Under the pieces are notes generated by a model. The model had not been told where the DNA came from. It worked only from the letters and a program-made list of their open reading frames with translations, and did no database searches. A program made the position numbers and the translations under genes. A DNA stretch of 64,000 nt from positions 26,983 through 90,982 of the forward strand of contig NZ_JBHULB010000012.1 of NCBI RefSeq assembly GCF_042684265.1. Direction: 5' to 3'. This document shows positions 7,682 through 17,293 of the stretch, one piece after another. The number at the start of each line of letters is the position of its first letter. Positions within the stretch are counted from its first letter, which is position 1. Origin of the DNA: Croceitalea marina. Its GTDB lineage: Bacteria > Bacteroidota > Bacteroidia > Flavobacteriales > Flavobacteriaceae.

Positions 7682-9040
7682 TTATAATTGCTTCCCCATA
7701 AGTTTGTTATGTATATAAACAGCAGCACTATCCGAAAGACTTGCCACAAAACAACTGGTATTTAAAAGTAGATGATAAACCGTGGTATCTGTATTTTGAT
7801 ATTTTTCAGGCAAGGATCTGATTAACAATTTATCATAACTGGTCTCTTGACCCTCCTTTTTATTGATAAGTGCCGTGGTGTAAACTTCTAATATATCAGA
7901 GATAATTTTATACCCAGCAAGCTCTTTTTCTAAAACCTCTGAAGACTGATATATTTTTTGAATACTTAGATTTATAATATCCGTTATCTGCGCTTTATAG
8001 GCACTTTTATCCAATAGGGCAGCATCAAAATTACCCTTTAGTATCTCGGTTTCGTTTTCTTCAAAAATACGAGTTGCGTCTTTGATCAAAGTACTAATGG
8101 CCAATGCCCTAAGATAACTCAGGCGGTCGCTCATAGAGCGCATAGCTTGATATTTCTTGGTGTTGATTGTATCTTTCACCAGCTTTATGAGGTATTCCAG
8201 CGCAAACTCCTCAGAAATAAAACCTAGGTTAATACCATCTTCAAAATCAATAATGGTGTAACAAATATCATCAGCAGCCTCGACCAAGAATGTAAGTGGA
8301 TGTCGGTGATACCCGATTTCAGGATTATTCGTATTCTTTCTTAGGCCTAATTCATTCACAACATCTAAAAAAAACTCCTTTTCAGATTGAAAAAACCCAA
8401 ATTTCTTATCGATAATATTTTTTGATGGTTTCTTGGGCAATGATTCTTTGGGGTATTTCATAAAAGCCCCGAGGGTGGCATAACTCAATCTCAGTCCGCC
8501 CTCAACGCCATTTCGAGATTCGTTAAGCAACTTAAAACCATTGGCGTTCCCTTCAAAATCTACGAGGTCTTGGTATTCTTTTGCAGATAGGGCTACTTTA
8601 TGTTTGCGCCCTTTACCAGATTTAAAGTAAGTTCCTATGGCTTTCTCACCGCTGTGCCCAAAAGGCGGGTTACCAATATCATGTGCCAAACTAGCTGCCG
8701 CTACTATAGCCCCAAAATCATTAAACTGATATCCATGTTTATCCTTTAATACAGGGTATTTGTGCAACAACATTCTACCAGCGACACGACCCAAACTTCT
8801 ACCTACAACGGATACTTCAAGACTATGCGTTAAACGGGTGTGAACGAACTCTTTTCTTGAGCCAACGGTAATGGGCATAGGTACCACTTGGGTTTTGTCT
8901 TGCAAACTTCTAAAAGCCGAGGAGAAAATTATGCGGTCATAGTCCACCTCAAAACCGAGACGAGTTTCGTCCTGTTCTTTTCTAAGTCTCTTTGCGGTGT
9001 CTCCAAATCGTTTTAATGAAAGTAAGTCTTCCCAATTCAT
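7682..9040 (-). CDS. dgt: Deoxyguanosinetriphosphate triphosphohydrolase
   Basis: Cytoplasmic HD-domain enzyme that hydrolyses dNTPs, classically dGTP, to deoxynucleoside and triphosphate and so limits the dNTP pool. Motifs: SSAFRSLQDKTQV, HTRLTHSLEVSVVGRSLG (first metal His), ASLAHDIGNPPFGHSGEKAI (the HD pair and active-site loop) and YHRHPLTFLVEAADDICYTIID (distal Asp). Length 452 residues is normal for the family. Transcribed alone and convergent with the DUF3078 gene, with only 9 bases between stops. Whether dGTP is the preferred substrate cannot be told from sequence. Confidence 0.94.
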   Translation of the reverse strand: MNWEDLLSLKRFGDTAKRLRKEQDETRLGFEVDYDRIIFSSAFRSLQDKTQVVPMPITVGSRKEFVHTRLTHSLEVSVVGRSLGRVAGRMLLHKYPVLKDKHGYQFNDFGAIVAAASLAHDIGNPPFGHSGEKAIGTYFKSGKGRKHKVALSAKEYQDLVDFEGNANGFKLLNESRNGVEGGLRLSYATLGAFMKYPKESLPKKPSKNIIDKKFGFFQSEKEFFLDVVNELGLRKNTNNPEIGYHRHPLTFLVEAADDICYTIIDFEDGINLGFISEEFALEYLIKLVKDTINTKKYQAMRSMSDRLSYLRALAISTLIKDATRIFEENETEILKGNFDAALLDKSAYKAQITDIINLSIQKIYQSSEVLEKELAGYKIISDILEVYTTALINKKEGQETSYDKLLIRSLPEKYQNTDTTVYHLLLNTSCFVASLSDSAAVYIHNKLMGKQL

Positions 9041-9171
9041 CTAGGGTATATTTTATGCCAAGATAAGTTCCTTTGTCTTTTTAAGAGCTATTTTTACGGG
9101 GTATTTGGTAACATTTTATTAACCTATAAGCCAAATTATAATGGCATTTTTGCTTACTTTCAAGAATTAGT

Positions 9172-11445
9172 ATGGGTGAGAATATCTACATTTTTATGGT
9201 TGTTGCACTTGGTCTTTTAGCAATAACCGACTTAGTTGTTGGCGTTAGTAACGATGCCGTTAATTTTTTGAATTCTGCCATAGGTTCGAAAGCCGTCACT
9301 TTTAGAACTGTAATGATTGTTGCAAGTTTAGGTATTGCCCTTGGGGCAATGTCTTCTAGTGGTATGATGGAAGTAGCTAGAAAAGGTATTTTCAATCCGG
9401 GGGAATTTGTTTTTGAAGAAATCATGTTCATTTTCATGGCCGTAATGATTACCGATATTCTGCTCCTCGATTTTTTTAATACCCTCGGTATGCCAACCTC
9501 TACGACGGTATCCATCGTATTCGAACTATTAGGGGCCGCTGTAGCGATCTCGCTTATTAAAATCTACGGAATCGAAGGAAGCTTTTCGGACCTCAATAAC
9601 TATATAAATACCGAGAAAGCCACCCAAATTATTTTCGGAATTTTGCTTTCGGTCTTTATCGCCTTTACCATAGGGGCAATAGTGCAATTTATTTCAAGGG
9701 TTCTCATCTCTTTTCAATATAAAAACCAACCAAAATGGGTAGAGTCTATTTTTGGTGGTCTGGCGATAACTGCCATTATTTACTTTATCATTGTAAAAGG
9801 CCTTAAGAGCGCCGCTATTTTTGATGAATCGATTATCCAGTTCATTAGTGAATCTCCAGAACTGTTCATTGTCGGCAATTTATTTTTCTGGACATTGCTT
9901 TCTTGGGTTTTTTCAACATTTTTAAAATGGAATATCTATACGGTCGTTATTATTTTGGGCACCTTTGCCCTAGCCATGGCCTTCGCCGGTAACGATCTTG
10001 TAAATTTTATTGGGGTGCCCATTGCAGCGCTCCAGTCTTTTCAAGATTGGCAAGGTTCAGGAATCGCCGCATCTGAATTTAATATGCAAGGTTTATCTGC
10101 AGCAGTAAGAACCCCAACTTTATTATTGCTTTTATCTGGCGGGGTGATGGTCGTAACATTATGGTTTTCTTCAAAGGCAAAAAGTGTGGTGAAAACCAGT
10201 GTTGATCTTGCCAGACAAGATGAGGGCGATGAAAGATTTCAGCCTAATTTTATTTCACGACAAATCGTAAAACTTAGTGTTTCTGCTTTTGAAGGTTTCT
10301 CCACAATCTTACCTGAAAGCCTAAAAAATAAGATAGACAAACGATTTGCAGTACCCTATACCTATGTTCCAAAAAGCAAGGTACAAGATTTGCCCGCTTT
10401 TGATTTGGTAAGGGCGGCGGTAAATTTAATGATCGCCAGTGTATTGATATCGATTGCAACCTCAATGAAGTTACCACTTTCTACTACTTATGTGACCTTT
10501 ATGGTCGCCATGGGAACCTCTTTGGCAGATCGGGCTTGGGGGGCCGAAAGCGCGGTATATCGCGTTGCCGGTGTACTTAATGTAATAGGCGGATGGTTTT
10601 TTACGGCATTTAGCGCTTTTACTGCTGCGGCTATTATTGCCACTATCCTTCATTTTGGTGGTTTTGTTGCCTTATTGGTTCTACTGGTTTTAGCTGCCGG
10701 ACTTTTATTACGCAATTATATCGCTCATAACAAGAAAACCAAGGTTACCAAAGCTGAAGACAGCTTAAGAAGAGCTGAGAGCAGCTCTATTCAAGGGGTC
10801 ATTGAAGAAAGTGCCGATAACATTGGTAATGTTATAAAGCGAAGCAACAAGATTTATACAAGCTCTATCAATGGGTTGGCAAAACACAATATTGATGATC
10901 TTAAAAAGAATAAAAAAGGAATGTCCAAACTCTCCAAAGAGGTTGACGGCCTTCAAGATAATATCTATTATTTTATTAAAAATTTAGATGAATCGAGCGT
11001 CGGTGGGGCAAGTAACTTTTATATTGTTATGCTAGGCCATTTGCAAGATTTGGCACAATCGCTAGAATATATCGCCAAGATCAGTTACACCCATGTCAAC
11101 AACAATCATCGTAAATTAAAATACAATCAAATTAAAGAACTAAAAGATTTGGATAATCATTTAGAAGGACTTTTAAAAGATAGTACCGATATATTCAGCA
11201 GTAGAAATTTTCAAAATATCGGAGCCCTTCTGAATAAAAAGCAAGAGTATTTTGATTTGGTATCCGACAAAATAGAAACACAAGTAGCTAGAACACGTAC
11301 GGAGGAATCAAGTCCGAAAAACACCTCTTTATACTTCTCACTTCTAACCGAAAGTAAGGATATGATTGAGGCTACCATGAAGCTTTTAGAGCTATATTAC
11401 ACAGAACATGATAGCTCTGTTGTGCCTGCCAGAATTGAAAAATAA
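9172..11445 (+). CDS. PiT-type inorganic phosphate transporter with PhoU-like tail
   Basis: A 757-residue inner-membrane phosphate transporter of the PHO4/PiT family. The two inverted PHO4 signatures are seen near residue 20 (VGVSNDAVNFLNSAIGSKA) and near 275 (FAGNDLVNFIGVPIAAL), each within runs of hydrophobic helices reaching to about residue 520. The last 220 residues are soluble, helical and charged (SADNIGNVIKRSNKIYTSSI; LYFSLLTESKDMIEATMKLLELYY), like the PhoU fold. In other bacteria PhoU is a separate gene beside the transporter; here the regulator seems fused. The downstream gene starts 10 bases after its stop. Confidence 0.92.
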   Translation: MGENIYIFMVVALGLLAITDLVVGVSNDAVNFLNSAIGSKAVTFRTVMIVASLGIALGAMSSSGMMEVARKGIFNPGEFVFEEIMFIFMAVMITDILLLDFFNTLGMPTSTTVSIVFELLGAAVAISLIKIYGIEGSFSDLNNYINTEKATQIIFGILLSVFIAFTIGAIVQFISRVLISFQYKNQPKWVESIFGGLAITAIIYFIIVKGLKSAAIFDESIIQFISESPELFIVGNLFFWTLLSWVFSTFLKWNIYTVVIILGTFALAMAFAGNDLVNFIGVPIAALQSFQDWQGSGIAASEFNMQGLSAAVRTPTLLLLLSGGVMVVTLWFSSKAKSVVKTSVDLARQDEGDERFQPNFISRQIVKLSVSAFEGFSTILPESLKNKIDKRFAVPYTYVPKSKVQDLPAFDLVRAAVNLMIASVLISIATSMKLPLSTTYVTFMVAMGTSLADRAWGAESAVYRVAGVLNVIGGWFFTAFSAFTAAAIIATILHFGGFVALLVLLVLAAGLLLRNYIAHNKKTKVTKAEDSLRRAESSSIQGVIEESADNIGNVIKRSNKIYTSSINGLAKHNIDDLKKNKKGMSKLSKEVDGLQDNIYYFIKNLDESSVGGASNFYIVMLGHLQDLAQSLEYIAKISYTHVNNNHRKLKYNQIKELKDLDNHLEGLLKDSTDIFSSRNFQNIGALLNKKQEYFDLVSDKIETQVARTRTEESSPKNTSLYFSLLTESKDMIEATMKLLELYYTEHDSSVVPARIEK

Positions 11446-11455
11446 TTTTAGACCT

Positions 11456-12163
11456 ATGCGGTTTTCGTTACTGTTTTTCGCTTTCGCTTTTTACACGGTT
11501 TCATATACCCAAGAAATTTCAGGAGATGAACTCTTGAATAAAGCTATAGAATTTCATGACCCTAAAGGGAATTGGCCCACCTTTAAAGGCGGATTTCAAG
11601 TTACTATGGAAACCCCTAATTCTAGCGATAGAGTTAGTAAAATACATCTAAATTTGCCTAGACAAGAATTTGTATTGGATGTAGTCAAAGAAAATGATTC
11701 TTATGCCTACCTCATTGAAAAAGATAGCTGCGGCATTTCTTTAAACGGTAGCTCAAAAATTAATGAGAAGGATATTAAAAGACTTCAATTAAGCTGCGAA
11801 CGGGGTATGATGATGAAAGATTACTATACTTACTTGTATGGTCTGCCCATGAAATTAAAAGACCCTGGAACAATTGTAGAACCCAAAGTTGAAAAAAGAA
11901 CCTTTAAAGGAAAAGAATATCTTGTCTTAAAAGTAAATTATTCAGAAGGTGTGGGTAAGGACACATGGTATTTTTATTTTGACCCAAGCACTTTTGCCAT
12001 GGAAGTTTACCAGTTCTTCCATGACGAAACAAAAAACGATGGAGAATACATTCTACTTAAAGGTCTAGAAAATGTTCATGGAATAAATATGCCCATGTCA
12101 AGAGCTTGGTATTACAACAAAGATGACAAATATTTGGGTACTGATACCCTGTCTCAAAACTGA
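11456..12163 (+). CDS. Secreted DUF6503-like protein
   Basis: A 235-residue protein with a signal peptide (RFSLLFFAFAFYTVSYTQ). The mature part starts EISGDELLNKAIEFHDPKGNW, a pattern I associate with the DUF6503 family of Bacteroidota; it is rich in beta strands such as WYFYFDPSTFAMEVYQFF. Two cysteines (DSCGISL and QLSCERGM) might form a disulphide. The family resembles outer-membrane lipoprotein-sorting folds, but no function is established. The ATG at 11456 is preferred over an upstream in-frame start inside the transporter gene because it yields the clean signal peptide. It follows the transporter by 10 bases and is probably in the same operon. Confidence 0.75.
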   Translation: MRFSLLFFAFAFYTVSYTQEISGDELLNKAIEFHDPKGNWPTFKGGFQVTMETPNSSDRVSKIHLNLPRQEFVLDVVKENDSYAYLIEKDSCGISLNGSSKINEKDIKRLQLSCERGMMMKDYYTYLYGLPMKLKDPGTIVEPKVEKRTFKGKEYLVLKVNYSEGVGKDTWYFYFDPSTFAMEVYQFFHDETKNDGEYILLKGLENVHGINMPMSRAWYYNKDDKYLGTDTLSQN

Positions 12164-12173
12164 TTACAGGTAT

Positions 12174-14657
12174 CTATCCAGCCTCAAAAATAGCATCAAT
12201 TCTAGCTATGACATCTTCATAGTGATACCTTGTTTCTCTGTTAATGCTACCATTTTTAGCCGATTTCAATTTGGTTTTTAATGCTTTTAGCTCTCCCCTT
12301 ACCAAAGCTCTCACATCTGAAGATTTGGTATTATAAGCTATTTGTCCTTCGAAGCCCGGTCGCCCAAACCTATTGGGTTGCTGCTCTTCGGTCATTAGAT
12401 AGGCCATTCTATCAACGTAGGAACGCTGTAAATTTCTTCGGTACAGATCAACACTGGTTCCCCTAAGGGTTTCTTTCCAAAGTCCATTTCTTAAATCTAC
12501 GAGCATTTCCATAGCACTATAGTACGATTCATTTAAACTTTCAGCATCAATGAGTCTTCCCAAACGCTCAAAACTCAGTAATGAGTTCAATTGCCGTACT
12601 TGTAACCTTCGAACTTTTTCAAAATATCCGGCATGGTCAATGTTCTGTAAAATTGCCTTATCTAAAAGCCATTCAGGCGTTTCAAAAATATTAGCATGCA
12701 GCCATTTTATAGCCTGTTTTTGACCTGCAGCATTAAAATTAGAGTATACAGGCCCCTCTTGCTCAGGGGTTTTAATATTCTCGAAAACACCACCAACCGT
12801 ATTGGTTACATGACCCGCATATCTGCTATAAACTCCTAACAACTCCCCATATAATTCTTCCAAATCTTGGTAATCATTAGTTACATCTGACGTCCAACTT
12901 GGTAAATTGGCCGCAACATATTTTAAGTTTTTCAAACCATAAGTACTCGCTTTGATAGGATCATCACCGATGCATTCGGTTTGTGATTGAGGGTCAAAAC
13001 GACTGGTCTGCCTACCAAATTTATATTTAGGGTCATCTGCTTTTTCTAACACCCAAGAATTGAGAGTTGGTCTTTCAGCATCTGCATTTTCCGCTGAAAG
13101 CCACCGATACCCCCAATTTACCGCATAGTGGTCATATGGACCCATTTGACGCACAAATCTTATATTTTCATCCCCTGGCTGAGCTATATAGTTATAGCGC
13201 GCATAATCCATAATACTTGCAGCTATCCCGTTTTTTTGGGTAAACGCTCCATTTCTAAGTGAATCTACAGGATAGGCATAACTGGCCGCCATATTGTGCG
13301 GAAAACCAAGTGCATGACCCACCTCATGCGCAATCACCATACGCATCATTTCACCGATTTCCTCTTCTGAGGTATTTAAGGTTCTAGCTGAAGGATTTGC
13401 CGCTCCAGTTTCCAATAAATACCGATTGCGATAGCTTCGTAGATGGTTATGATACCAAATAATATCACTTTCTATGATTTCTCCACTTCTGGGGTCTGAA
13501 ACACTTGGGCCAACTGCGTTTCGCGTCGTACTTGCGACATATCGAACAACAGAATACCTTATATCTTCAGGGCTAAATTCAGGATCTTCTTCTTTTGTTG
13601 GCACGTCTTTGGCAATGATCGCATTTTTAAAACCTGCTGTTTCAAAAGGTTTTTGCCAGTCTTCTATGCCTTGTTTTATATAAGACTGTAAATTTTCAGG
13701 TGTGCCAGGGTCTAAATAATATACTATGGGCTTAATGGGCTCCACCAATTCTCCTCTAGCATAGGCTTCGGGATTTTTTGGTTCTAAACGCCATCTTCGT
13801 ATATATGTTTTTCGGTCTGCTTTGAGGGCTTCACTCCCATAATCGTACTGAGAAACAGTAAAAAATCCGACCCTTGGATCATAGATTCTTGGTTGCATAG
13901 GGTCTTCTGGCAGTAGAATCATAGACTGATTCATTTGAATACTTATCGACTGGGTGCTTCTAAAACTTGGTGGTTCTGAGGCGTCATACGTAAAATCTTG
14001 CTTTACTTCAACGTTCTGCGGAAAGCTTTTTATGCTATTGATAAAGCTTCTTGAACCATCTAATTTTTTGACTTTATAGTCTTTTCTGAGTCTAGCCGAG
14101 AGCCCACTTATCGCCGCGATATCTGATGTAAAAAATTTAGTGACATCAATTACTACCGCAGATGAATCAGCATTAAAAGCCTTGATATCAAAAGCATGTA
14201 AAGTAGGTTCGTAATTATTTACTTTTACCGAATTACTGATAGCTTTGGTACTATCGGCAACATTTACAAAAGACTTTGATTTTAATAGAATTTTATCTCG
14301 AAAGCGTACCCAATGCACCACTTGTTCGTTTGTTTTGGAGCCGGCATTTACATAGCCACCCCCCAAGCCATTTTGTAGCTGGGCGATACGACTTACCCAA
14401 AGCATGTCTTTGTTAAGCTGCTCAAAAGGAATTTCATAGAAATAGTCTTCTGCAATTCGATGGATAGTAAATACACCCTCGTCTGAAACTGCCTCCTTTG
14501 TAATGACCTTGGTATAAGGTTTTATTCCATTATTAGATTTTGGTTTTGATACCGACTCTGTAGTTTCTTTCGATTTTTTCTTTTTGGTTTTCTGAGCTTG
14601 AATTGGGTTGCAAAGCACCAGTGAAAGCAAAGCAAGTGCGCAAAGTGTTTTGTTCAT
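12174..14657 (-). CDS. Secreted zinc-dependent metalloprotease (DUF5117/DUF5118 type)
   Basis: An 827-residue protein with a signal peptide ending IQAQ, then a lysine-rich linker. The catalytic zinc motif HEVGHALGFPHN sits near residue 445 (HExxHxxGxxH, metzincin type), followed by SIMDYARYNYIAQPGD, whose Met may be the Met-turn. The N-terminal half (AEDYFYEIPFEQLNKDMLWVSRIAQ) matches the DUF5118/DUF5117 arrangement of large Bacteroidota metalloproteases, and the C-terminal DUF4953-like region is helical. Probably acts in the periplasm or outside the cell on proteins; the substrate is unknown. Convergent with the DUF6503-like gene. Confidence 0.9.
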   Translation of the reverse strand: MNKTLCALALLSLVLCNPIQAQKTKKKKSKETTESVSKPKSNNGIKPYTKVITKEAVSDEGVFTIHRIAEDYFYEIPFEQLNKDMLWVSRIAQLQNGLGGGYVNAGSKTNEQVVHWVRFRDKILLKSKSFVNVADSTKAISNSVKVNNYEPTLHAFDIKAFNADSSAVVIDVTKFFTSDIAAISGLSARLRKDYKVKKLDGSRSFINSIKSFPQNVEVKQDFTYDASEPPSFRSTQSISIQMNQSMILLPEDPMQPRIYDPRVGFFTVSQYDYGSEALKADRKTYIRRWRLEPKNPEAYARGELVEPIKPIVYYLDPGTPENLQSYIKQGIEDWQKPFETAGFKNAIIAKDVPTKEEDPEFSPEDIRYSVVRYVASTTRNAVGPSVSDPRSGEIIESDIIWYHNHLRSYRNRYLLETGAANPSARTLNTSEEEIGEMMRMVIAHEVGHALGFPHNMAASYAYPVDSLRNGAFTQKNGIAASIMDYARYNYIAQPGDENIRFVRQMGPYDHYAVNWGYRWLSAENADAERPTLNSWVLEKADDPKYKFGRQTSRFDPQSQTECIGDDPIKASTYGLKNLKYVAANLPSWTSDVTNDYQDLEELYGELLGVYSRYAGHVTNTVGGVFENIKTPEQEGPVYSNFNAAGQKQAIKWLHANIFETPEWLLDKAILQNIDHAGYFEKVRRLQVRQLNSLLSFERLGRLIDAESLNESYYSAMEMLVDLRNGLWKETLRGTSVDLYRRNLQRSYVDRMAYLMTEEQQPNRFGRPGFEGQIAYNTKSSDVRALVRGELKALKTKLKSAKNGSINRETRYHYEDVIARIDAIFEAG

Positions 14658-14750
14658 CTAATTTCGAATTTTAATGAAGATAAACATATAAAAGCTTAAA
14701 CAAAAAACGAGCTTTTTAGAAATATGGAATAAACTAAAACTTTGACAGAA

Positions 14751-15335
14751 TTACCTGTAAAAATTCATCTCATCCATATATTTCCATACCGAGTCGGGCA
14801 ACATGGGTTTAATATTCATTCCTAGGGCATGCTGCTTTCTTATAAATGTTGAAGAGATCTCAATAATTGGTGCAGCGACTTTATGAATTTTAGGGTGGTC
14901 TTTAAATTGGTGGTCTATTTCCTTATCAGAAATTCTTGGATAAACATATAAATGATAATTCTCTAGAATTACCTCATAGTTTTTCCACTTGTGAAAGCTT
15001 TTTAAGTTGTCCTCGCCCATTATTAGTGAAAATTGATAGCCCGTTTTATACTCATCTTCTAAATAGACTAAAGTATTAACTGTATAATTGGGTTGAGGCA
15101 AATCGAACTCGATTTTACTAGGCTTTAGTTTAGGATAGTCGGCAGTAGCTTCAAAAACCATCTGATACCTGTGGTGATTGTCCAACAGGGATTTCTTTTT
15201 CTTAAATGGACTTTGGGGTGTAATGATAAGCCAAACTTCATCTAAATCTGAAAACTCAGCCATGTGGTTGGCAATAATTAGATGCCCTACATGTATGGGA
15301 TTAAATGTTCCGAAATATAGGCCAACCTTTTTCAT
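14751..15335 (-). CDS. nadD: Nicotinate-nucleotide adenylyltransferase
   Basis: Adenylates nicotinate mononucleotide to deamido-NAD in NAD biosynthesis. The nucleotidyltransferase motif GTFNPIHVGH is at residues 9-18, and the second signature ISSTFIRK lies near 160-167. Length is 194 residues, normal for the family. The ATG at 15335 overlaps the gmk stop codon by one base (TGATG), so translation is probably coupled; a GTG one codon upstream is less likely. Third gene of a yicC-gmk-nadD operon. Confidence 0.95.
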   Translation of the reverse strand: MKKVGLYFGTFNPIHVGHLIIANHMAEFSDLDEVWLIITPQSPFKKKKSLLDNHHRYQMVFEATADYPKLKPSKIEFDLPQPNYTVNTLVYLEDEYKTGYQFSLIMGEDNLKSFHKWKNYEVILENYHLYVYPRISDKEIDHQFKDHPKIHKVAAPIIEISSTFIRKQHALGMNIKPMLPDSVWKYMDEMNFYR

Positions 15336-15937
15336 CACTCCTCTTCTTGAGAATTTTTATAGGTAGCACCCACATAATCGGCAACCAATTGATGGGCTTC
15401 CTCTAAGGCAATGTCTAAATCATAATTCTTAATGATTTCATCAAACTGAGGAGCAGTTGCCAATTCTACAGAAGCCTTGGCGACTCGCATATTGATCTTA
15501 TCATCACTCTCCGTACTGCGTTTTTTTAGTCTAATTTTTAATTCGTCTACACTGGGCGGTTTTACGAATACCGCCAAAGTCTGTTCTGGAAACTTCTTTT
15601 TTATACGAAGTCCGCCTACAACATCAATATCAAAAATCACATTTTTACCCTCAGCCCAAAGTCGTTCTACCTCACTCTTTAGAGTACCATAAAAACTGTC
15701 TCTATAAACTTCTTCCCATTCTAAAAAGTCATCATTTTTAATATGCTTTTTAAACTCATTGGCGGTTATAAAGTAATAATTAACACCATCTTTTTCCTTA
15801 CCGCGACGAGGACGTGAGGTGGCAGAAACCGAAAACGCCAAGTTTAATTCTGGCTGGTTTAACAAATGGCGAACAATGGTTGTCTTACCACTCCCGGATG
15901 GGGCCGAAAATATAATAAGCTTGCCTCCCTTACTCAT
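15335..15937 (-). CDS. gmk: Guanylate kinase
   Basis: Phosphorylates GMP to GDP with ATP. P-loop APSGSGKTTI at residues 12-21, guanine-binding SATSRPRRGKEKDGVNYYFI, and the lid-region sequence DIDVVGGLRIKKKFP, all typical. Length is 200 residues. Its start codon overlaps the yicC stop, and its stop overlaps the nadD start, giving a tightly coupled three-gene unit. Identity is certain. Confidence 0.97.
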   Translation of the reverse strand: MSKGGKLIIFSAPSGSGKTTIVRHLLNQPELNLAFSVSATSRPRRGKEKDGVNYYFITANEFKKHIKNDDFLEWEEVYRDSFYGTLKSEVERLWAEGKNVIFDIDVVGGLRIKKKFPEQTLAVFVKPPSVDELKIRLKKRSTESDDKINMRVAKASVELATAPQFDEIIKNYDLDIALEEAHQLVADYVGATYKNSQEEE

Positions 15938-16791
15938 AAAACATTGAGCATTTGTTCCTTAATCTTTTCTAATTCGTCTTTCATTTGCACTACCAATTGT
16001 TGCATAGGTGCGAAGTTCGCTTTTGATCCTATAGTATTGATTTCCCTACCTATTTCTTGAGAAATAAATCCTAGTTTTTTTCCATTGGAGTCAGCGGAAT
16101 CAATTGTAGTTTCAAAATATTCCAAATGGTTTGCCAAACGTACTTTTTCTTCGGTAATATCATACTTTTCTAGGTAGTAAATAAGTTCTTGCTCAAAACG
16201 GTTCGCATCTAATTCTACCTTTAAATCGGCTACGGCTTTTTCAAGGCGCTCGCGAATGGTATCCAAACGTTCCGTGTCCATTTCCTTAACTTGACCCAAT
16301 AGCCTTGATAAAGTTTTTAGCCTATTTTTAAAGTCTTCTTCGAGCACGTTACCCTCTTCTGTTCTAAAAATATTGATGGCCTTCAAGGCTTCGACCAAAG
16401 CAGTTTTTATAGTGCTATATTCTTTTGGATCAATATCACTTTTATCCGTTTTTAGGGTATCTGGCATTTTAAGCGCCATTTCCAGTAATTTAACTTCGTC
16501 TCCTTTCGCAATGGCCCGTAATTGCTCCATATATTTCTTGACCATAGCTACGTTTACTTCAGCTGTGGTTTCATCACCTGTTAATTCTATGTAGAGGCTA
16601 AAATCAACTTTACCGCGTATTAAGGATTCTGAAATCAATTTTCGAAGCTCCAATTCCTTTTCCCTATACGCTTGTGGTATTCTAGCGTTGATATCTAGGT
16701 TTTTGCTGTTTAGAGACTTAAGTTCAATAGTGATTTTTTTTGACGGAAGCTGTACAACATGCTTCCCATAACCGGTCATGGATTGAATCAT
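15934..16791 (-). CDS. yicC: YicC family endoribonuclease-like protein
   Basis: A 285-residue member of the YicC family. It begins MIQSMTGYGKHVVQLPSKKITIELKSLNSKNLDINARIP, the family signature, and ends with the DUF1732 helical part (LGFISQEIGREINTIGSKANFAPMQQLVVQMKDELEKIKEQMLNVL). The E. coli homologue has been described as an endoribonuclease linked to stationary-phase growth. The neighbouring position before gmk is widely conserved in Bacteria, which supports the call. First gene of the yicC-gmk-nadD operon. Confidence 0.93.
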   Translation of the reverse strand: MIQSMTGYGKHVVQLPSKKITIELKSLNSKNLDINARIPQAYREKELELRKLISESLIRGKVDFSLYIELTGDETTAEVNVAMVKKYMEQLRAIAKGDEVKLLEMALKMPDTLKTDKSDIDPKEYSTIKTALVEALKAINIFRTEEGNVLEEDFKNRLKTLSRLLGQVKEMDTERLDTIRERLEKAVADLKVELDANRFEQELIYYLEKYDITEEKVRLANHLEYFETTIDSADSNGKKLGFISQEIGREINTIGSKANFAPMQQLVVQMKDELEKIKEQMLNVL

Positions 16792-16862
16792 ATAAGATGA
16801 TTAAATTTTGGCAAAGGTAGGGCAAATCGAAGATTTGCAGTTTAAAGTTTAAAGTTTATGTG

Positions 16863-17285
16863 CTAGTTCAGCATAAATTCATTCAGAAGTATTTTCAACC
16901 TTTTGCTTAAATATGGAAAACTGTAAACCCCAGAAACCATCCATGAATCGCTCTTCGCCATAGTATCATTAAACTCCTTAAGAAAAAGGTCTAATAAACT
17001 ATCGTGATTATATAAATAGTAATCGTTATCTTCTCTAAAACAAACATAAATATGCTTTCCAATGTACTTCTTATCAAAGGTGAGCCTTCCCTTAAGTTGT
17101 ATTTTCAAGTAATTTTCACCATTAATATGCTGCGCTATAAAGTCAGCTCCATTCCAATCATCATTAAGTTTTAGGGTAGCGAAACCATAATCGGCCAAAA
17201 TAGAGGAAAACTTTTGAAAGTTATAGGTCTCTTTTTGTTTGGCGTTTAAGTTGGCGTATTGTATCCTGTCTTTCTTTGAAAACAT
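16863..17285 (-). CDS. Hypothetical protein with nuclease-fold-like D...QxK pattern
   Basis: A 140-residue protein I do not recognise. It has the pattern WNGADFIAQHINGENYLKIQLKGR: an acidic residue followed about 14 residues later by a QxK in a predicted beta strand, as in PD-(D/E)xK fold proteins related to Holliday resolvases and restriction enzymes. This is a weak match and could be coincidence. No signal peptide or membrane segment. It starts 8 bases downstream of a DUF1080 gene and so reads as the last gene of that carbohydrate operon, an odd place for a DNA-acting protein. Confidence 0.6.
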   Translation of the reverse strand: MFSKKDRIQYANLNAKQKETYNFQKFSSILADYGFATLKLNDDWNGADFIAQHINGENYLKIQLKGRLTFDKKYIGKHIYVCFREDNDYYLYNHDSLLDLFLKEFNDTMAKSDSWMVSGVYSFPYLSKRLKILLNEFMLN

Positions 17286-17293
17286 TTAAACCA

